Positions 18,212 through 27,599 of a stretch of 64,000 bases of DNA are shown one piece after another. A program made the translations under genes and the position numbers. Under the pieces are notes generated by a model, which was given only the letters and a program-made list of their open reading frames with translations, was not told the origin of the DNA and did not search any database. The stretch is from Serratia sp. DD3. GTDB lineage: Bacteria; Pseudomonadota; Gammaproteobacteria; Enterobacterales; Enterobacteriaceae. Location: positions 146,726 to 210,725 of the forward strand of contig NZ_AYKS02000016.1 in assembly GCF_000496755.2 (NCBI RefSeq). Reading direction: 5' to 3'. The stretch's first letter is position 1. Each line of letters opens with the position of its first letter.

Positions 18212-19450
18212 ATGACTGTTTCATCGAAAATCGTATCCACCGTCGAAGCATTACAAGCGGTACTTGAAGACAATACCTGCCAGCACATCATTGTACGTGG
18301 TGCCCTTTCCAAGCTGCCCTCCATCCGCTTGGCCCCGGGCAAGATACTGAGTGGTGAGAATGAAGAAGCAAAGCTGTTGTTTGCCCAAGGCGTCGATGGC
18401 CTGCAACTGACTTGCGACAACCAGGTTACAGGGCTTTATCTGGAAACATCAGTTGATAAACGGGCTATTTTTAACGATACCCAGCTTGATAACTTAGGCC
18501 GACTGCAGCTGAGCCAAATTTCTACTATTGGACAAGTGCAAATTCTTGCACAGGACAAAGTCCGCGCTGGGCATGTTGAGGTCGACGGGTTGGATGTGAT
18601 TGCAGCGGATACCCGTGCGCTAAATGAAAAGCCCAATGGCTATGGGGTTAATGTGACCCAAGGGGCATTCACATTATGGAACACACAGAGCGACCAAAGC
18701 GTTATGATCACCGCAAACCTGGTTGGCCTTTCTGCCGGTAGAGCCAACGCACCGGTGTTTGGCAGCGGTATCTTTGTCAGTGGTTCTTTAAACGGGGGCA
18801 AACTCAGTGCCCCCCTCCTTGAAACCCGAGCCGTCTACAGCGATGGCAAAATTGCGCCAGGGACGCCAAACCAGATTACCGGTGGTGTCTTCACGGTATA
18901 TAACGCTTTCGTCGATGTGGTCCGCAACAAAGGCCCAGTAGTGACCTACGGTGTCAACGATATGGTGCTGGATAATTGGGGCAGCGTTGACCTTTGGGAG
19001 GCAGAGGCCAAACTGACTTCATATGGCCCTAGCGGCATCGGTTTTGTCAATTTCGGCAATGTGAATGAGCTGTATGTACGTGCCCCGATTGAAACCTTCG
19101 GTCAGGGCGCTCGTGGGTTTAACGTCTATGACGGCTGCGTGAATGTCGCCGAGTTCGATCGTATCACCACCCATGCGGATGGTGCCATCGGCATTCAGAT
19201 CAGCAAACCGATTGGCCGCCTGTGTGTGCACCGGGGCATCGAAACCTTCGGGGGTACCGGTGACTCATTAGTCAAAGGGGTGGTTGTCACCTTATCGGCC
19301 ATTGCTCTCAGCGTTAAGCCTGGTGGCTCGGTACAAGAAATTGAAATAGATGGTGGCGTGATGGCCCATGGCAAGGACATTAACAAGCTGGAAATTCTTG
19401 GGACGGTCAATGCATTACGTATTGGTCATGTCACTACAACCGGCAATTAA
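18212..19450 (+). CDS. 412-residue repetitive protein of unknown function
   Basis: I do not recognise this protein. It has no signal peptide or membrane segment. From about residue 60 it consists of short, evenly spaced strands rich in V, I, L, G and N with turn residues, for example VTGLYLETSVDKRAIF, LDNLGRLQLSQIS, MVLDNWGSVDLWEAEAKL, GNVNELYVRAPIETFGQGA and GRLCVHRGIETFGGTG; this pattern suggests a right-handed parallel beta-helix. ATG at 18212 has only a weak upstream GGGAC. It lies 78 bp after ycaC and is followed by a strong terminator, so it may share transcripts with ycaC. A cytoplasmic enzyme, structural protein or adhesin-like fold are all possible. Confidence 0.75.
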   Translation: MTVSSKIVSTVEALQAVLEDNTCQHIIVRGALSKLPSIRLAPGKILSGENEEAKLLFAQGVDGLQLTCDNQVTGLYLETSVDKRAIFNDTQLDNLGRLQLSQISTIGQVQILAQDKVRAGHVEVDGLDVIAADTRALNEKPNGYGVNVTQGAFTLWNTQSDQSVMITANLVGLSAGRANAPVFGSGIFVSGSLNGGKLSAPLLETRAVYSDGKIAPGTPNQITGGVFTVYNAFVDVVRNKGPVVTYGVNDMVLDNWGSVDLWEAEAKLTSYGPSGIGFVNFGNVNELYVRAPIETFGQGARGFNVYDGCVNVAEFDRITTHADGAIGIQISKPIGRLCVHRGIETFGGTGDSLVKGVVVTLSAIALSVKPGGSVQEIEIDGGVMAHGKDINKLEILGTVNALRIGHVTTTGN

Positions 19451-19461
19451 TTAACCACTGA

Positions 19462-19491
19462 CAAGCCAGCTCTATTTTTGGGGCTGGCTTG
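19462..19491 (+). terminator. Terminator after the 412-residue protein gene
   Basis: CAAGCCAGC and GCTGGCTTG form a perfect 9-bp stem 11 bp after the stop codon. The loop is T-rich and there is no strong T tract after the stem. Confidence 0.65.
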
Positions 19492-19530
19492 CGGCTAGAA
19501 AGTGATTTTTTAAAATAATGGAAAGCTCTT

Positions 19531-20202
19531 ATGAATAAAATTACCATCGCCAAAAATGGTCCTTACCTGATTACGGGAAAAACCAAACTCGTTGGAGTGA
19601 TCAATTCCCCTGGTAAAGATGGTGTTATGCAGCAAAACACCGTTAAAACCTTCGAGACGCAAGATAATTATAGCCTGTGCCGCTGTGGCCACTCAAAGAA
19701 TAAACCCTTCTGTGACGGCTCACATAGTACCGCCCATTTTGATGGTACAGAAACCGCCAACAAAGCGCCTTATCTTGACCGGGTACAAGTTGAGCAAGGC
19801 GATGGGTTTGAGCTTCTGGATGATAACCGCTGTGCCTTTGGGCGTTTTTGCCACAGAAAACATGGTGTTGAGGTCTGGACACTGACCGAAAAATCCAGTA
19901 ACCCCAGTAATAAAGCAGAGGCTATTATTGGTGCCAGCGCCTGTCCATCTGGGCGTCTGACTGCATTGGTTGATAGCAATCTGGTGGAAGACGAATACGA
20001 AGCGGTGATTTGCGTGGTTGAAGATCCAGAAAAAGGTGTCAGCGCAGGCCTCTATGTCCGTGGAGACGTTGCTCTTGATTCAGCAGAAACCGGTGATTAC
20101 GAACAACGTAATCGTTTAGCGCTTTGCCGCTGCGGTGCTTCCGCTAATAAACCTTTCTGTGATGGCTCTCACGTTAGTATCGGATTTAAAGACAAGAGCT
20201 AA
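19531..20202 (+). CDS. Two-CDGSH iron-sulfur protein
   Basis: 223 residues with two CDGSH zinc-finger-type [2Fe-2S] motifs: YSLCRCGHSKNKPFCDGSH near residue 50 and LALCRCGASANKPFCDGSH near the C-terminus, each with the CxC...CDGSH ligand set (3 Cys, 1 His). Between them is a segment with CAFGRFCHRKHGVEVWTL and ASACPSGRLTAL, like the divergent Fe-S domain (DUF1271 type) often found with CDGSH. Probably a cytoplasmic electron-transfer or redox-sensing protein; partners are unknown. ATG at 19531 follows GGAAAG. Single gene between terminated neighbours. Confidence 0.85.
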   Translation: MNKITIAKNGPYLITGKTKLVGVINSPGKDGVMQQNTVKTFETQDNYSLCRCGHSKNKPFCDGSHSTAHFDGTETANKAPYLDRVQVEQGDGFELLDDNRCAFGRFCHRKHGVEVWTLTEKSSNPSNKAEAIIGASACPSGRLTALVDSNLVEDEYEAVICVVEDPEKGVSAGLYVRGDVALDSAETGDYEQRNRLALCRCGASANKPFCDGSHVSIGFKDKS

Positions 20203-20312
20203 AAAGAGATAAGACTCAAATAAAGGCAAACTAAAACGTAGGAATGTTTTTTTGATCGAATGCTCAGTTCTGAACAAACCAAATAACTTTGTTATTCAGA
20301 TAGAGGTCTTTT

Positions 20313-20852
20313 ATGAAGGATTATTTCACATCGTTACGTACAAGCGCTAGCGTATTAGCCTTGGTCGGTACGCTGGCAGGACCTTTCGCTTCTGCTTCTG
20401 CGGCACCACTTGGGAATCTGCCACTCACCGGCGATGCGTCCATGCATGCCGCGCAATTGCAAGTCTATAATGTCATTCATCAGTACCAAAACGCGCTGAA
20501 CCAGAACGATACCCCAGCCATTGTGAAACTTTTTGCCAAAAATGGCGTAGAGGAGTGGAACAACACGCTCACCGCCTCCACACCCGAGCAAATAGCAAAG
20601 ATTAACAATGACCTTTTCAAAAAAATGAAAAATTCGGCAGAATTTATTTATGATGCCATTGAGGTTTCCAGTTCCGGTGATATGGCGTTTGTCCGCACGC
20701 ACGTCCCGCTTGGTCAAATAGCGACAGTACGGGCGACGGGAGAAAAGGTAAAAATCAGTAGTCGTGGCGTGTTTATATTGCGCAAGATCGATGACATCTG
20801 GAAGCTGGTTCTGTTCACATTTAATAATGACCCTGTGCAAGGTCAGGGTTAA
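20313..20852 (+). CDS. Secreted NTF2/SnoaL-like protein, paralogue 1 of 3
   Basis: 179 residues with a signal peptide (SVLALVGTLAGPFASASA, then AP), hence periplasmic or exported. The mature part looks like a cone-shaped NTF2/SnoaL-like domain (DUF4440 type): helix VYNVIHQYQNALNQNDTPAI, strand VKLFAKNGVEEWN, then SSGDMAFVRTHVPLG and RGVFILRKIDDIWKLVLFTF. Such domains bind small ligands or act as isomerases; no substrate can be assigned. First of three tandem copies, with the near-identical upstream sequence CAGATAGAGGT before copies 1 and 2. Confidence 0.75.
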   Translation: MKDYFTSLRTSASVLALVGTLAGPFASASAAPLGNLPLTGDASMHAAQLQVYNVIHQYQNALNQNDTPAIVKLFAKNGVEEWNNTLTASTPEQIAKINNDLFKKMKNSAEFIYDAIEVSSSGDMAFVRTHVPLGQIATVRATGEKVKISSRGVFILRKIDDIWKLVLFTFNNDPVQGQG

Positions 20853-21141
20853 TGAATGTGTGATTGTCGGTATGGTGTTATATGCCGAAAAGCAGTTTAA
20901 AGTGGTCGCGGTAATGATCTAAAACTGATTAAGGAAAATATTTAACTGGGGCTTGCGGCGTTATTGAACAAAGTATGAGTAAGCCCCGTTAAACATCGAG
21001 ATAATCTTGCTTTATAGCAAAATAATTTCTTTGAGTACTTCTTTTGTGCAAGAAAAACCGAATTATGGAACAACGTTATATCGCGGGAAATTATCGTCCT
21101 CCCTAGATAAAGCGTTTTTATTAATCAGATAGAGGTTTTTT
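20853..21141. other. Spacer between NTF2-like paralogues 1 and 2
   Basis: 289 bp without a gene. GGGGCTT (20947) and AAGCCCC (20981) could form a long-loop hairpin that reduces read-through. The last 40 bp repeat the leader of paralogue 1, so part of the upstream region was duplicated with the gene. Confidence 0.45.
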
Positions 21142-21681
21142 ATGAAACATAATTTCAGATCGTTACGTATAAGCGCTAGCGTATTAGCCTTGGTTGGCAC
21201 GCTGGCAGGGCCTTTCGCCTCTGCTTCTGCGGCGCCACCTGAGGGTCTGCCGCTCACCGGTGATGCAGCCACGCATGCCAAGCAATTGCAAGTCTATGAC
21301 GCAGTTCATCAGTACCAAAATGCACTGAATCAGGGTGATACCCAAGCCATTGTGAAGCTTTTTGCCAAGAATGGCGTGGCGGAGTGGGACAACACCCTCA
21401 CAGCTTCCACGCCTGAGCAAATAGCAAAGATTTATGACGGCCTTTTCAAACAAATCAAAAATTCAGCAGATTATGTTTATGATGTCATCCAGGTTTCTAG
21501 TTCCGGTGATATGGCGTATGTCCGCACGCACCACCCTCTAGGCCAAACAGCGACGATACGGGAGACAGGAAAAAAAGTAAAAGTCAGCAGTCGTGAAACG
21601 TTCGTACTCCGCAAGGTCGATGGTACCTGGAAGTTGGCTCTGTTCATGTTCAATAATGATATTGAGCAAGGGCAACCCTAA
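21142..21681 (+). CDS. Secreted NTF2/SnoaL-like protein, paralogue 2 of 3
   Basis: 179 residues and the closest relative of paralogue 1: the signal peptide is almost identical, and VYDAVHQYQNALNQGDTQAI, VKLFAKNGVAEWDNTLTAST and EQIAKIYDGLFKQIKNSA align without gaps. Differences cluster in the second half (HHPLGQTATIRETGKKVKV). It keeps its own ribosome site AGAGGT. The similarity points to recent duplication followed by divergence of the putative ligand pocket. Confidence 0.75.
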   Translation: MKHNFRSLRISASVLALVGTLAGPFASASAAPPEGLPLTGDAATHAKQLQVYDAVHQYQNALNQGDTQAIVKLFAKNGVAEWDNTLTASTPEQIAKIYDGLFKQIKNSADYVYDVIQVSSSGDMAYVRTHHPLGQTATIRETGKKVKVSSRETFVLRKVDGTWKLALFMFNNDIEQGQP

Positions 21682-21814
21682 AAATTCTGTTTTCAGGAGA
21701 CTTCCTCCAATTCAAAGCGCATGTTTTGAAGTCAGAGGTTAATTTAAAGATAAATATGAAAATAGCGAGATATTTTATTAAGTAAATATTTTCGCTGTCT
21801 ATATAGGAGATATC

Positions 21815-22345
21815 ATGAAATATCATTTCACTTTTTTACGTAGACATGCCATTGCACTCAGTCTATTTAGCACATTGGCAGGCGTTTCTCTGTCACCTGC
21901 CTTGGCGGCACCGGCGAGTACCATACCATACACCGGTGATGCAGCCATGCATGCTGCGCAATTGCAGGTCTATGAGGTTATTAATCAGTATCAGAATGCA
22001 CTGAATAAAGGGGATACCCAGGCTATTCTGAAGCTGTACGCCAAAGATGGCGTTGCCGAGTGGGAAAATACACAAACGGCTTCAACACCAGAACAGCTTA
22101 AAAAAGATTACGACGGTCTTTTTAAGGTTACTAAAACCTCCGCTGATTTTATCTATGATGCCATTGAGGTTTCCGGTGATATGGCATTTGTCCGTACTCA
22201 TCACCCAGTAGGTCAAACTGCAGTAGTCAAAGGTAAAAAAGTGGAAGATCATAGTCGAGAGTTATTCATCTTGCGTAAGATTGATGGCGATTGGAAAATC
22301 GCTTTATATACGTTCAGCACAGACCCTGTACAGGGTCAGGGTTGA
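21815..22345 (+). CDS. Secreted NTF2/SnoaL-like protein, paralogue 3 of 3
   Basis: 176 residues, same architecture but more divergent: signal peptide IALSLFSTLAGVSLSPALA, then VYEVINQYQNALNKGDTQAI, LKLYAKDGVAEWENTQTAST and IYDAIEVSGDMAFVRTHHPV. It lacks the two serines present before GDMA in the other copies and has a different signal peptide core, so it is the oldest branch of the array. Ribosome site AGGAGATATC. A strong terminator follows. Confidence 0.75.
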   Translation: MKYHFTFLRRHAIALSLFSTLAGVSLSPALAAPASTIPYTGDAAMHAAQLQVYEVINQYQNALNKGDTQAILKLYAKDGVAEWENTQTASTPEQLKKDYDGLFKVTKTSADFIYDAIEVSGDMAFVRTHHPVGQTAVVKGKKVEDHSRELFILRKIDGDWKIALYTFSTDPVQGQG

Positions 22346-22372
22346 TTAAATTTAAGTAGATTAAGTCGGTTG

Positions 22373-22407
22373 ACGAACCCCTTATTTTAACGGGGTTCGT
22401 TTTTTTA
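22373..22407 (+). terminator. Terminator after the NTF2-like array
   Basis: ACGAACCCC and GGGGTTCGT form a perfect 9-bp stem followed by TTTTTTT: a classical Rho-independent terminator 28 bp after paralogue 3. Confidence 0.92.
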
Positions 22408-22659
22408 GCGACCAAAGGTGGCGACCGCGATATGTTTATAGAACAACCCGTTTATAGCAGTCACAGGCGTAAACCGCTCTCTATATTAAGACGGGTTTGA
22501 TGTCGATAACATGAGATACAAAAAAAACCATTAAGCAGGCAAAAAAACCTGTAATTTATAAATTACCAATATTATACACCACCTGAACACCTCCCAATTA
22601 AAACAATAAAAATCAATCTATTAACAAAAAATAAATATTTAATATGAAACATTAAAAGC

Positions 22660-22776
22660 ATGCCGTTTTTAAGTGCGTTGCAGGAAATGGGAAGATGGGA
22701 AAACATCGAAATGGTACAACGCTATGCGCATCTTACGCCAAATCACTTAACCCAACATGCCATGCAAATTGACTAA
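22660..22776 (+). pseudogene. C-terminal remnant of a tyrosine-type phage/island integrase
   Basis: Only the last 38 codons remain. They contain [20 protein letters not shown], with the box II catalytic tyrosine (QRY), then [13 protein letters not shown] and a stop. The sequence 5' of it is A/T-rich without integrase similarity. It lies about 80 bp from the 3' end of the tRNA-Thr gene, a common island target, and is followed by ATGGCACAAA-type repeats seen beside such integrases. Confidence 0.85.
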
Positions 22777-22856
22777 TTCCTGGCGGGGAATGGCACAAAT
22801 ATGGCACAAAGTGAATTTGCTGGATTGGCGAAGATCGTGTGAAACCTCGCTGTGAA

Positions 22857-22932
22857 TGGTGCCGATAATAGGAGTCGAACCTACGACCTTCGCATTACGA
22901 ATGCGCTGCTCTACCAACTGAGCTATATCGGC
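22857..22932 (-). tRNA. thrW: tRNA-Thr, anticodon CGU
   Basis: 76-nt cloverleaf on the minus strand: acceptor GCCGATA paired with TATCGGC, D-arm AGCTCAGTTGGTAGAGC, anticodon stem around TTCGTAA (CGT), T-loop GGTTCGACTCC, and an encoded CCA. E. coli thrW also follows proA, and it is a known island integration site there (CP4-6). Confidence 0.97.
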
Positions 22933-23280
22933 ATTGAATCTGACACACCAATGTATGCCGGAATGCGTTGAATAAACTATGCAAAAGCAGATGATGAGTC
23001 AATAGCTAACTCACCATCTTCTGTATTACACACCGCCATTGCACCTACAATTAACCACCAAGATATACCCTTCCTACTTCAAATTGCTTGGGTGTTAGCT
23101 GTAGTTACTCGCCTCATCCATGAGGCTCGACCCTATCGGGGCCGCTGCAAGAAGCGTTCAAATCCGCTCCAGGCGGATTTGTCTGTCACCCCAGTCACAT
23201 AGTTATCTATGCTCCTGGGTATTCCATCGCTGGCTGTCTACAAGCAACTCGAAGTATTTTGGGTATAGGTTATCAATTAG
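22933..23280. other. Spacer between tRNA-Thr and proA
   Basis: 348 bp with no gene. The first ~130 bp hold the tRNA promoter. The remainder (23065-23266) is one interspersed palindromic repeat element. Confidence 0.6.
23065..23266. repeat. Interspersed palindromic (ERIC/MITE-like) element, copy 1
   Basis: About 200 bp with inverted ends: ATACCCTTCCTACTTC at the left and ATACCCAAAATACTTC as the reverse complement of the right, both leading into TTGCTTG. The interior has smaller palindromes (AAATCCGC/GCGGATTT). GTTATCTATGCTCCTG inside is shared with the copy at 30.2 kb. No ORF; resembles the short repeats scattered in Serratia and Yersinia genomes. Confidence 0.7.
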
Positions 23281-24534
23281 CTAGCTACGCACTAAATCGT
23301 CGCCGTAACCAATCCATTTGTAAGTGGTTAAGGCATCTAGCCCCATCGGGCCACGGGCATGCAGTTTTTGGGTGCTGACCGCCACTTCTGCCCCCAGACC
23401 AAACTGACCACCATCGGTAAAGCGCGTGCTGGCATTGACGTAAACGGCAGCGGAATCAACCGCTCGCACAAAGTATTCAGCATGACTTAATGAACGGGTC
23501 AGAATTGCGTCTGAATGGTTGGTGCCGTGGATACGGATATGCTCAATGGCCTGATCGATATCGTCCACCAGCGCGACATTCAGATCCAAGGAAAGCCATT
23601 CGTCGTCGTAATCTTCTGCCGCAACGGGGACGACCTTCGCAGGCCCCGCCTGTAACAGCGGCATGGCATTATCACTGGCGTGCAATGTTACCCCTGCGGT
23701 CGCCATACGGGCGCTCAGCGCGGGCAAAAAGCTCGCAGCAATGGCGCGGTTAACCAGTAAGGTTTCTAGTGAGTTGCAAGCACTGGGGCGCTGGGCTTTG
23801 GCATTTTCAATCACGGTCAAAGCTTTGTCATAATCGACGTTGTCATCCACATAGATATGACACACGCCAATCCCCCCGGTGATAACCGGAATGGTCGATT
23901 GCTCGCGGCACAATTTATGCAGCCCCGGGCCACCCCGTGGGATCAACATATCGATATAGCGATCCAGACGCAGTAATTGATTCACCCATTCACGATCTGG
24001 GCTTTCAATCGCCTGTACTGCCGCTGGCGGCAAATGGCATTCTGCCAAGGCCAGCTGGATCACTTTCACCATAGCCTGGTTGGTATGGTGGGTCTCTTTC
24101 CCCCCACGCAAAATCACCGCGTTACCGGTTTTCAGGCATAGGCTGGCTACATCAATGGTCACGTTAGGGCGGGCTTCATAAATGACACCGATAACACCCA
24201 GTGGCACACGGCGGCGCTCCAGTTTTAAGCCGCTATCCAACAAGCTGCCATCCAAAATATGACCAACGGGATCACTCAAGCGACATACTTGACGCACATC
24301 ATCAGCGATGGCAGTCAAACGGGCTGGCGTCAGTAACAGGCGATCCTGCAGAGCATCACTCATCCCGGCAGCGCGCGCTTGCACCATATCTTGTTCATTT
24401 GCCTGTAGGATAGCGGCACTATTCGCTTCCAACATGTCGGCCATCACTGCCAACACCTGGTTTTTTTGCGCGGTACTCAGCGCTGCTAATTGCCAGGATG
24501 CCTGTTTGGCTGCTTTACCCATCTGCTCGAGCAT
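23281..24534 (-). CDS. proA: Gamma-glutamyl phosphate reductase
   Basis: Second enzyme of proline synthesis: reduces gamma-glutamyl phosphate to glutamate-5-semialdehyde with NADPH. 417 residues from the ATG at 24534, which follows AGAGGTGAAC; an in-frame GTG two codons upstream lies within that ribosome site and is rejected. Motifs: [51 protein letters not shown] with the active-site Cys, and [20 protein letters not shown]. Overlaps nothing but lies close behind proB, forming the proBA operon. Confidence 0.97.
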   Translation of the reverse strand: MLEQMGKAAKQASWQLAALSTAQKNQVLAVMADMLEANSAAILQANEQDMVQARAAGMSDALQDRLLLTPARLTAIADDVRQVCRLSDPVGHILDGSLLDSGLKLERRRVPLGVIGVIYEARPNVTIDVASLCLKTGNAVILRGGKETHHTNQAMVKVIQLALAECHLPPAAVQAIESPDREWVNQLLRLDRYIDMLIPRGGPGLHKLCREQSTIPVITGGIGVCHIYVDDNVDYDKALTVIENAKAQRPSACNSLETLLVNRAIAASFLPALSARMATAGVTLHASDNAMPLLQAGPAKVVPVAAEDYDDEWLSLDLNVALVDDIDQAIEHIRIHGTNHSDAILTRSLSHAEYFVRAVDSAAVYVNASTRFTDGGQFGLGAEVAVSTQKLHARGPMGLDALTTYKWIGYGDDLVRS

Positions 24535-24543
24535 GTTCACCTC

Positions 24544-25647
24544 TTAACTAACAATCATATCGTCACGATGGACTGCCACAGGGCCATATTCGTAACCCAA
24601 GATCTCGTTGATTTGCTGTGAATGATGCCCAGCGATCATGCGCATCGCATCACTATTATAACGGCTGACCCCATGAGCCAGGTCGCGCCCCGCCAGGTTA
24701 CGAATACGGATCACCTCGCCACGTGAGAAGTCACCTTTAACCTCACAGATCCCCTTTGGCAGTAATGAGCTACCACGGGCCATCATCGCTTCCGCTGCGC
24801 CATCATCAATAGTGACCTCACCCGCAGGAGGGGCACCAAAAATCCAGCGTTTACGGTTCTCCAATGGGGTTTGCAGGGCATGAAAGCGCGTGCCTACCGG
24901 GTTGCCGGCTATCACATCAGCCACGACACCGGGTTTGCTACCTGCAGCAATGATCACATCAATACCGGCACGACATGCAACATCTGCCGCTTGTAACTTG
25001 GTGCCCATGCCCCCTGTTCCCAACCCGGAAACACTGTCACCGGCGATGGCACGTAATGCATCATCAATGCCATGTACTTCACGGATCAGTTCCGCCGACG
25101 GGTTATTACGCGGATCGGCGGTGTACAAGCCTTGCTGATCGGTCAGCAGTAACAACTTATCGGCACCAGCCAGAATGGCAGCCAAAGCCGACAGATTATC
25201 GTTATCACCCACCTTGATTTCCGCCGTCGCTACTGCGTCGTTTTCGTTAATGACCGGCACAATGCGGTTATCGAGCAATGCGCTCATGGTGTCACGGGCA
25301 TTGAGGAACCGTTCACGATCTTCTAAATCAGCACGCGTCAGTAACATCTGGCCGATATGGATGCCATAGATAGAGAACAGTTGTTCCCATAACTGAATCA
25401 GGCGGCTCTGCCCTACTGCGGCCAACAACTGTTTGGAGGCAATGGTTGCCGGTAGTTCTGGGTAGCCCAAGTGTTCGCGCCCTGCGGCAATGGCCCCAGA
25501 AGTCACAATAACAATCCGGTGCCCAGCAGCATGTTGCTGCGCGCATTGGCGCACCAGTTCAACAATATGAGCACGATTAAGGCGCAGTGAACCACCCGTC
25601 AGTACGCTAGTACCCAATTTCACAACCAATGTCTGGCTGCTATTCAT
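24544..25647 (-). CDS. proB: Glutamate 5-kinase
   Basis: First and feedback-controlled step of proline synthesis: phosphorylates glutamate with ATP. 367 residues, as in E. coli. The N-terminal amino-acid kinase domain shows [52 protein letters not shown] and [15 protein letters not shown]. The C-terminal PUA domain spans about residues 275-367 ([20 protein letters not shown]). Starts the proBA operon. Upstream lie two hairpins separating it from crl. Confidence 0.97.
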   Translation of the reverse strand: MNSSQTLVVKLGTSVLTGGSLRLNRAHIVELVRQCAQQHAAGHRIVIVTSGAIAAGREHLGYPELPATIASKQLLAAVGQSRLIQLWEQLFSIYGIHIGQMLLTRADLEDRERFLNARDTMSALLDNRIVPVINENDAVATAEIKVGDNDNLSALAAILAGADKLLLLTDQQGLYTADPRNNPSAELIREVHGIDDALRAIAGDSVSGLGTGGMGTKLQAADVACRAGIDVIIAAGSKPGVVADVIAGNPVGTRFHALQTPLENRKRWIFGAPPAGEVTIDDGAAEAMMARGSSLLPKGICEVKGDFSRGEVIRIRNLAGRDLAHGVSRYNSDAMRMIAGHHSQQINEILGYEYGPVAVHRDDMIVS

Positions 25648-25704
25648 AATATTTCTGCCATTGGAGTAAGAAGGAAACGCAAAAGACGTTGTAGCAGGAG
25701 ATGG

Positions 25705-25803
25705 GCGTTATGCCAACAGGCATAACGCAATTTCAGCGTAAATATCCTCAGCACCATTCCTCAGCACTATTCCATTTGTCGCCAGCTTGGCGGCAAATGG
25801 AAT
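25705..25803. terminator. Two strong hairpins between crl and proB
   Basis: GCGTTATGCC-AACA-GGCATAACGC (25705-25728) is a perfect 10-bp stem. ATTCCATTTGTCGCC pairs with GGCGGCAAATGGAAT (25769-25803) in a 15-bp stem with one wobble. They lie after crl and before proB. Neither has a T tract, so they may be attenuators, mRNA-stabilising structures or REP-like units rather than simple terminators. Confidence 0.5.
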
Positions 25804-25841
25804 ACGCTTATACATAACACTAGAACAGGTTAAGCCGAATG

Positions 25842-26231
25842 TTAGATGGGTTGCTCGTTACCATCATCAGCAGGAACCAAGAGCAACTCCATACTGGTCA
25901 ACAATTCCCCCAAACGACGATGGAAGTCGCGTAGCGTGGTTTCCAGTTTTTCGCTAACTTCAGTATCTTTAATTTTCTCCGCTTGCCAATCACCTGCTTT
26001 ATCAAATAAACCGATGTGATAGTTATAGATAAAACGGCATCCCTCTGCTTGCAGCTCAACCCACCAGCCCCAAAATTCACGGTTTTCCGGCGCGGGTTTA
26101 ACATTGGTGCAAACCGCTAAGCAATCAAAGAAAAAACAGTCATTCTCGCACTGTTCTTCTCGCAAATAGGGCCCCAGACTGGCGAAGCGTTTCATTAGCC
26201 GGCTTTTAGGATGGCCACTTGGTAATGTCAT
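25842..26231 (-). CDS. crl: Sigma-S activator Crl
   Basis: Small cytoplasmic protein that binds RpoS and helps it join core RNA polymerase, favouring stationary-phase and curli gene expression. 129 residues (E. coli 133), similar from the first residue: [55 protein letters not shown] and [19 protein letters not shown]. The neighbouring order crl-frsA-gpt is conserved in enterobacteria. Confidence 0.95.
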   Translation of the reverse strand: MTLPSGHPKSRLMKRFASLGPYLREEQCENDCFFFDCLAVCTNVKPAPENREFWGWWVELQAEGCRFIYNYHIGLFDKAGDWQAEKIKDTEVSEKLETTLRDFHRRLGELLTSMELLLVPADDGNEQPI

Positions 26232-26248
26232 TCTTTAACCTCCTCAAT

Positions 26249-26283
26249 ATATCCCCCACCCTGATTCAGGGTGCGGGGGATAT
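26249..26283 (-). terminator. Terminator of frsA
   Basis: ATATCCCCCACCCTGA pairs with TCAGGGTGCGGGGGATAT, with one internal mismatch, between frsA and crl: a long, stable stem about 70 bp after the frsA stop. Confidence 0.7.
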
Positions 26284-26351
26284 TGGCGACAATTGGAATA
26301 CATTTGGGTATGGCCACCCTTTTTAACAAACTATTGTAAATTAGCAAGCCA

Positions 26352-27599
26352 TTAGTTCATTTTATCTTTCAACCAATCACAAATGCGCAGCAATGATTTA
26401 TGAAAGCTCTCATAAGCCGGAGAACGCGGGATGCGGATTAACTTACCTTTTAAAGAAGAAGAGACAATTAATTGCGATTCTTCTTTCGGGCTGAGGGGAT
26501 CCCCGTCCCAATAAGCAGAGAGCATCGGCGTTGGGCAACGGCGGCCCAGTAAACCCTGAATTTTCAGGGAATAGCGATTGAGTTCCATTTTCAATGCCAC
26601 ATCAGAAGCATTGGACATCCCCATTCGGCTGGCCAATACATCCATGTACATATCAGGCACATGATCCTGGCATTGCACTTGGCACAATACGTTATGCACC
26701 ATTGGGCCGACACAGGCGACAGCACGTAAGCGCTGTGATTCCAGATAAGCCAACCGCACCGCCACGTTGGCACCAAAGCGGAAACCAAATGCGCACACAC
26801 GCGTATGATCTATCCAAGGTATGGATGGCAATTGCTGTAATACTTGCTGATGCAGGAAACTGGAGTCCTGGGTCAGTTTCCATTTATAGGATGAGCCAAT
26901 AGAAGGCATGTCGATAGTCAGCATCGCAATACCATTATGGGCAAGATAATCACGGAACAAACGGTGATAGTCGGTTTGCAGTGTATCCAGGCTGCCGCAT
27001 ATCAAAACCGTTGGGAAAGGTGCCTGGCCGCTATCCGGCATATGCAGGAAACCGGAGATAGAGCCCCCCCCTTCAATGGCGAACTCCAGCGATTTTAACT
27101 GATACGGCAACAGCAGTGCGGCCTCTTCATAAGCACGATTAGCGAGTACCTCTGCCTGTTCCGCCAATTCATCCCCTTTCAGATGCGGATAACCTGCCAG
27201 GCTGTATAAATTGGTCGCCTTCAACCAATACTCCCCCCCCACCAGCGGATCTGTCTGCTCCTGCGCCCGTTGCTGCCATTGCATCCCTTGGCGTACCCAC
27301 TCGTAGATCCAGTTACCGTTACGGTAACCTACCACCGTATCAAGCAGATGATCATCGCTATGCTCGGCGTTAGAAGCCGCAATACGCGCTAACACTTCAC
27401 TCACTTCCAGTGGGTCAATGCCGCGCCACGTCCACAATAGATGGTTGAGCATACGATACCAGTTGCAATCAGTATCCCCCTCTAGGGTAGAGTGCATATC
27501 CGCGCCAACAACATGGTGAGCACGAGTGACCAGCACTGAGGTTTCGACATGCTTAAATGAGGGTTTGAACAGCACTTCAGAAAGGTTGGCTTGTGCCAT
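26352..27599 (-). CDS. frsA: Fermentation/respiration switch protein FrsA (alpha/beta hydrolase)
   Basis: Homologue of E. coli FrsA (YafA), described as a partner of dephosphorylated EIIA-Glc that shifts metabolism toward fermentation. 415 residues from ATG 27599 ([16 protein letters not shown]); the frame continues to an upstream TTG, not preferred. N-terminal helical part ([16 protein letters not shown]) and C-terminal alpha/beta-hydrolase fold ([56 protein letters not shown]). The nucleophile-elbow position reads FGFRFG, without the usual Ser, as in the E. coli protein. Confidence 0.92.
   Translation of the reverse strand: MAQANLSEVLFKPSFKHVETSVLVTRAHHVVGADMHSTLEGDTDCNWYRMLNHLLWTWRGIDPLEVSEVLARIAASNAEHSDDHLLDTVVGYRNGNWIYEWVRQGMQWQQRAQEQTDPLVGGEYWLKATNLYSLAGYPHLKGDELAEQAEVLANRAYEEAALLLPYQLKSLEFAIEGGGSISGFLHMPDSGQAPFPTVLICGSLDTLQTDYHRLFRDYLAHNGIAMLTIDMPSIGSSYKWKLTQDSSFLHQQVLQQLPSIPWIDHTRVCAFGFRFGANVAVRLAYLESQRLRAVACVGPMVHNVLCQVQCQDHVPDMYMDVLASRMGMSNASDVALKMELNRYSLKIQGLLGRRCPTPMLSAYWDGDPLSPKEESQLIVSSSLKGKLIRIPRSPAYESFHKSLLRICDWLKDKMN

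Noticed and set aside
26352..27599. frsA considered a broken hydrolase because the nucleophile serine is absent
   Set aside because: E. coli FrsA has the same FGFRFG sequence at this position, so it is a family trait and not decay.
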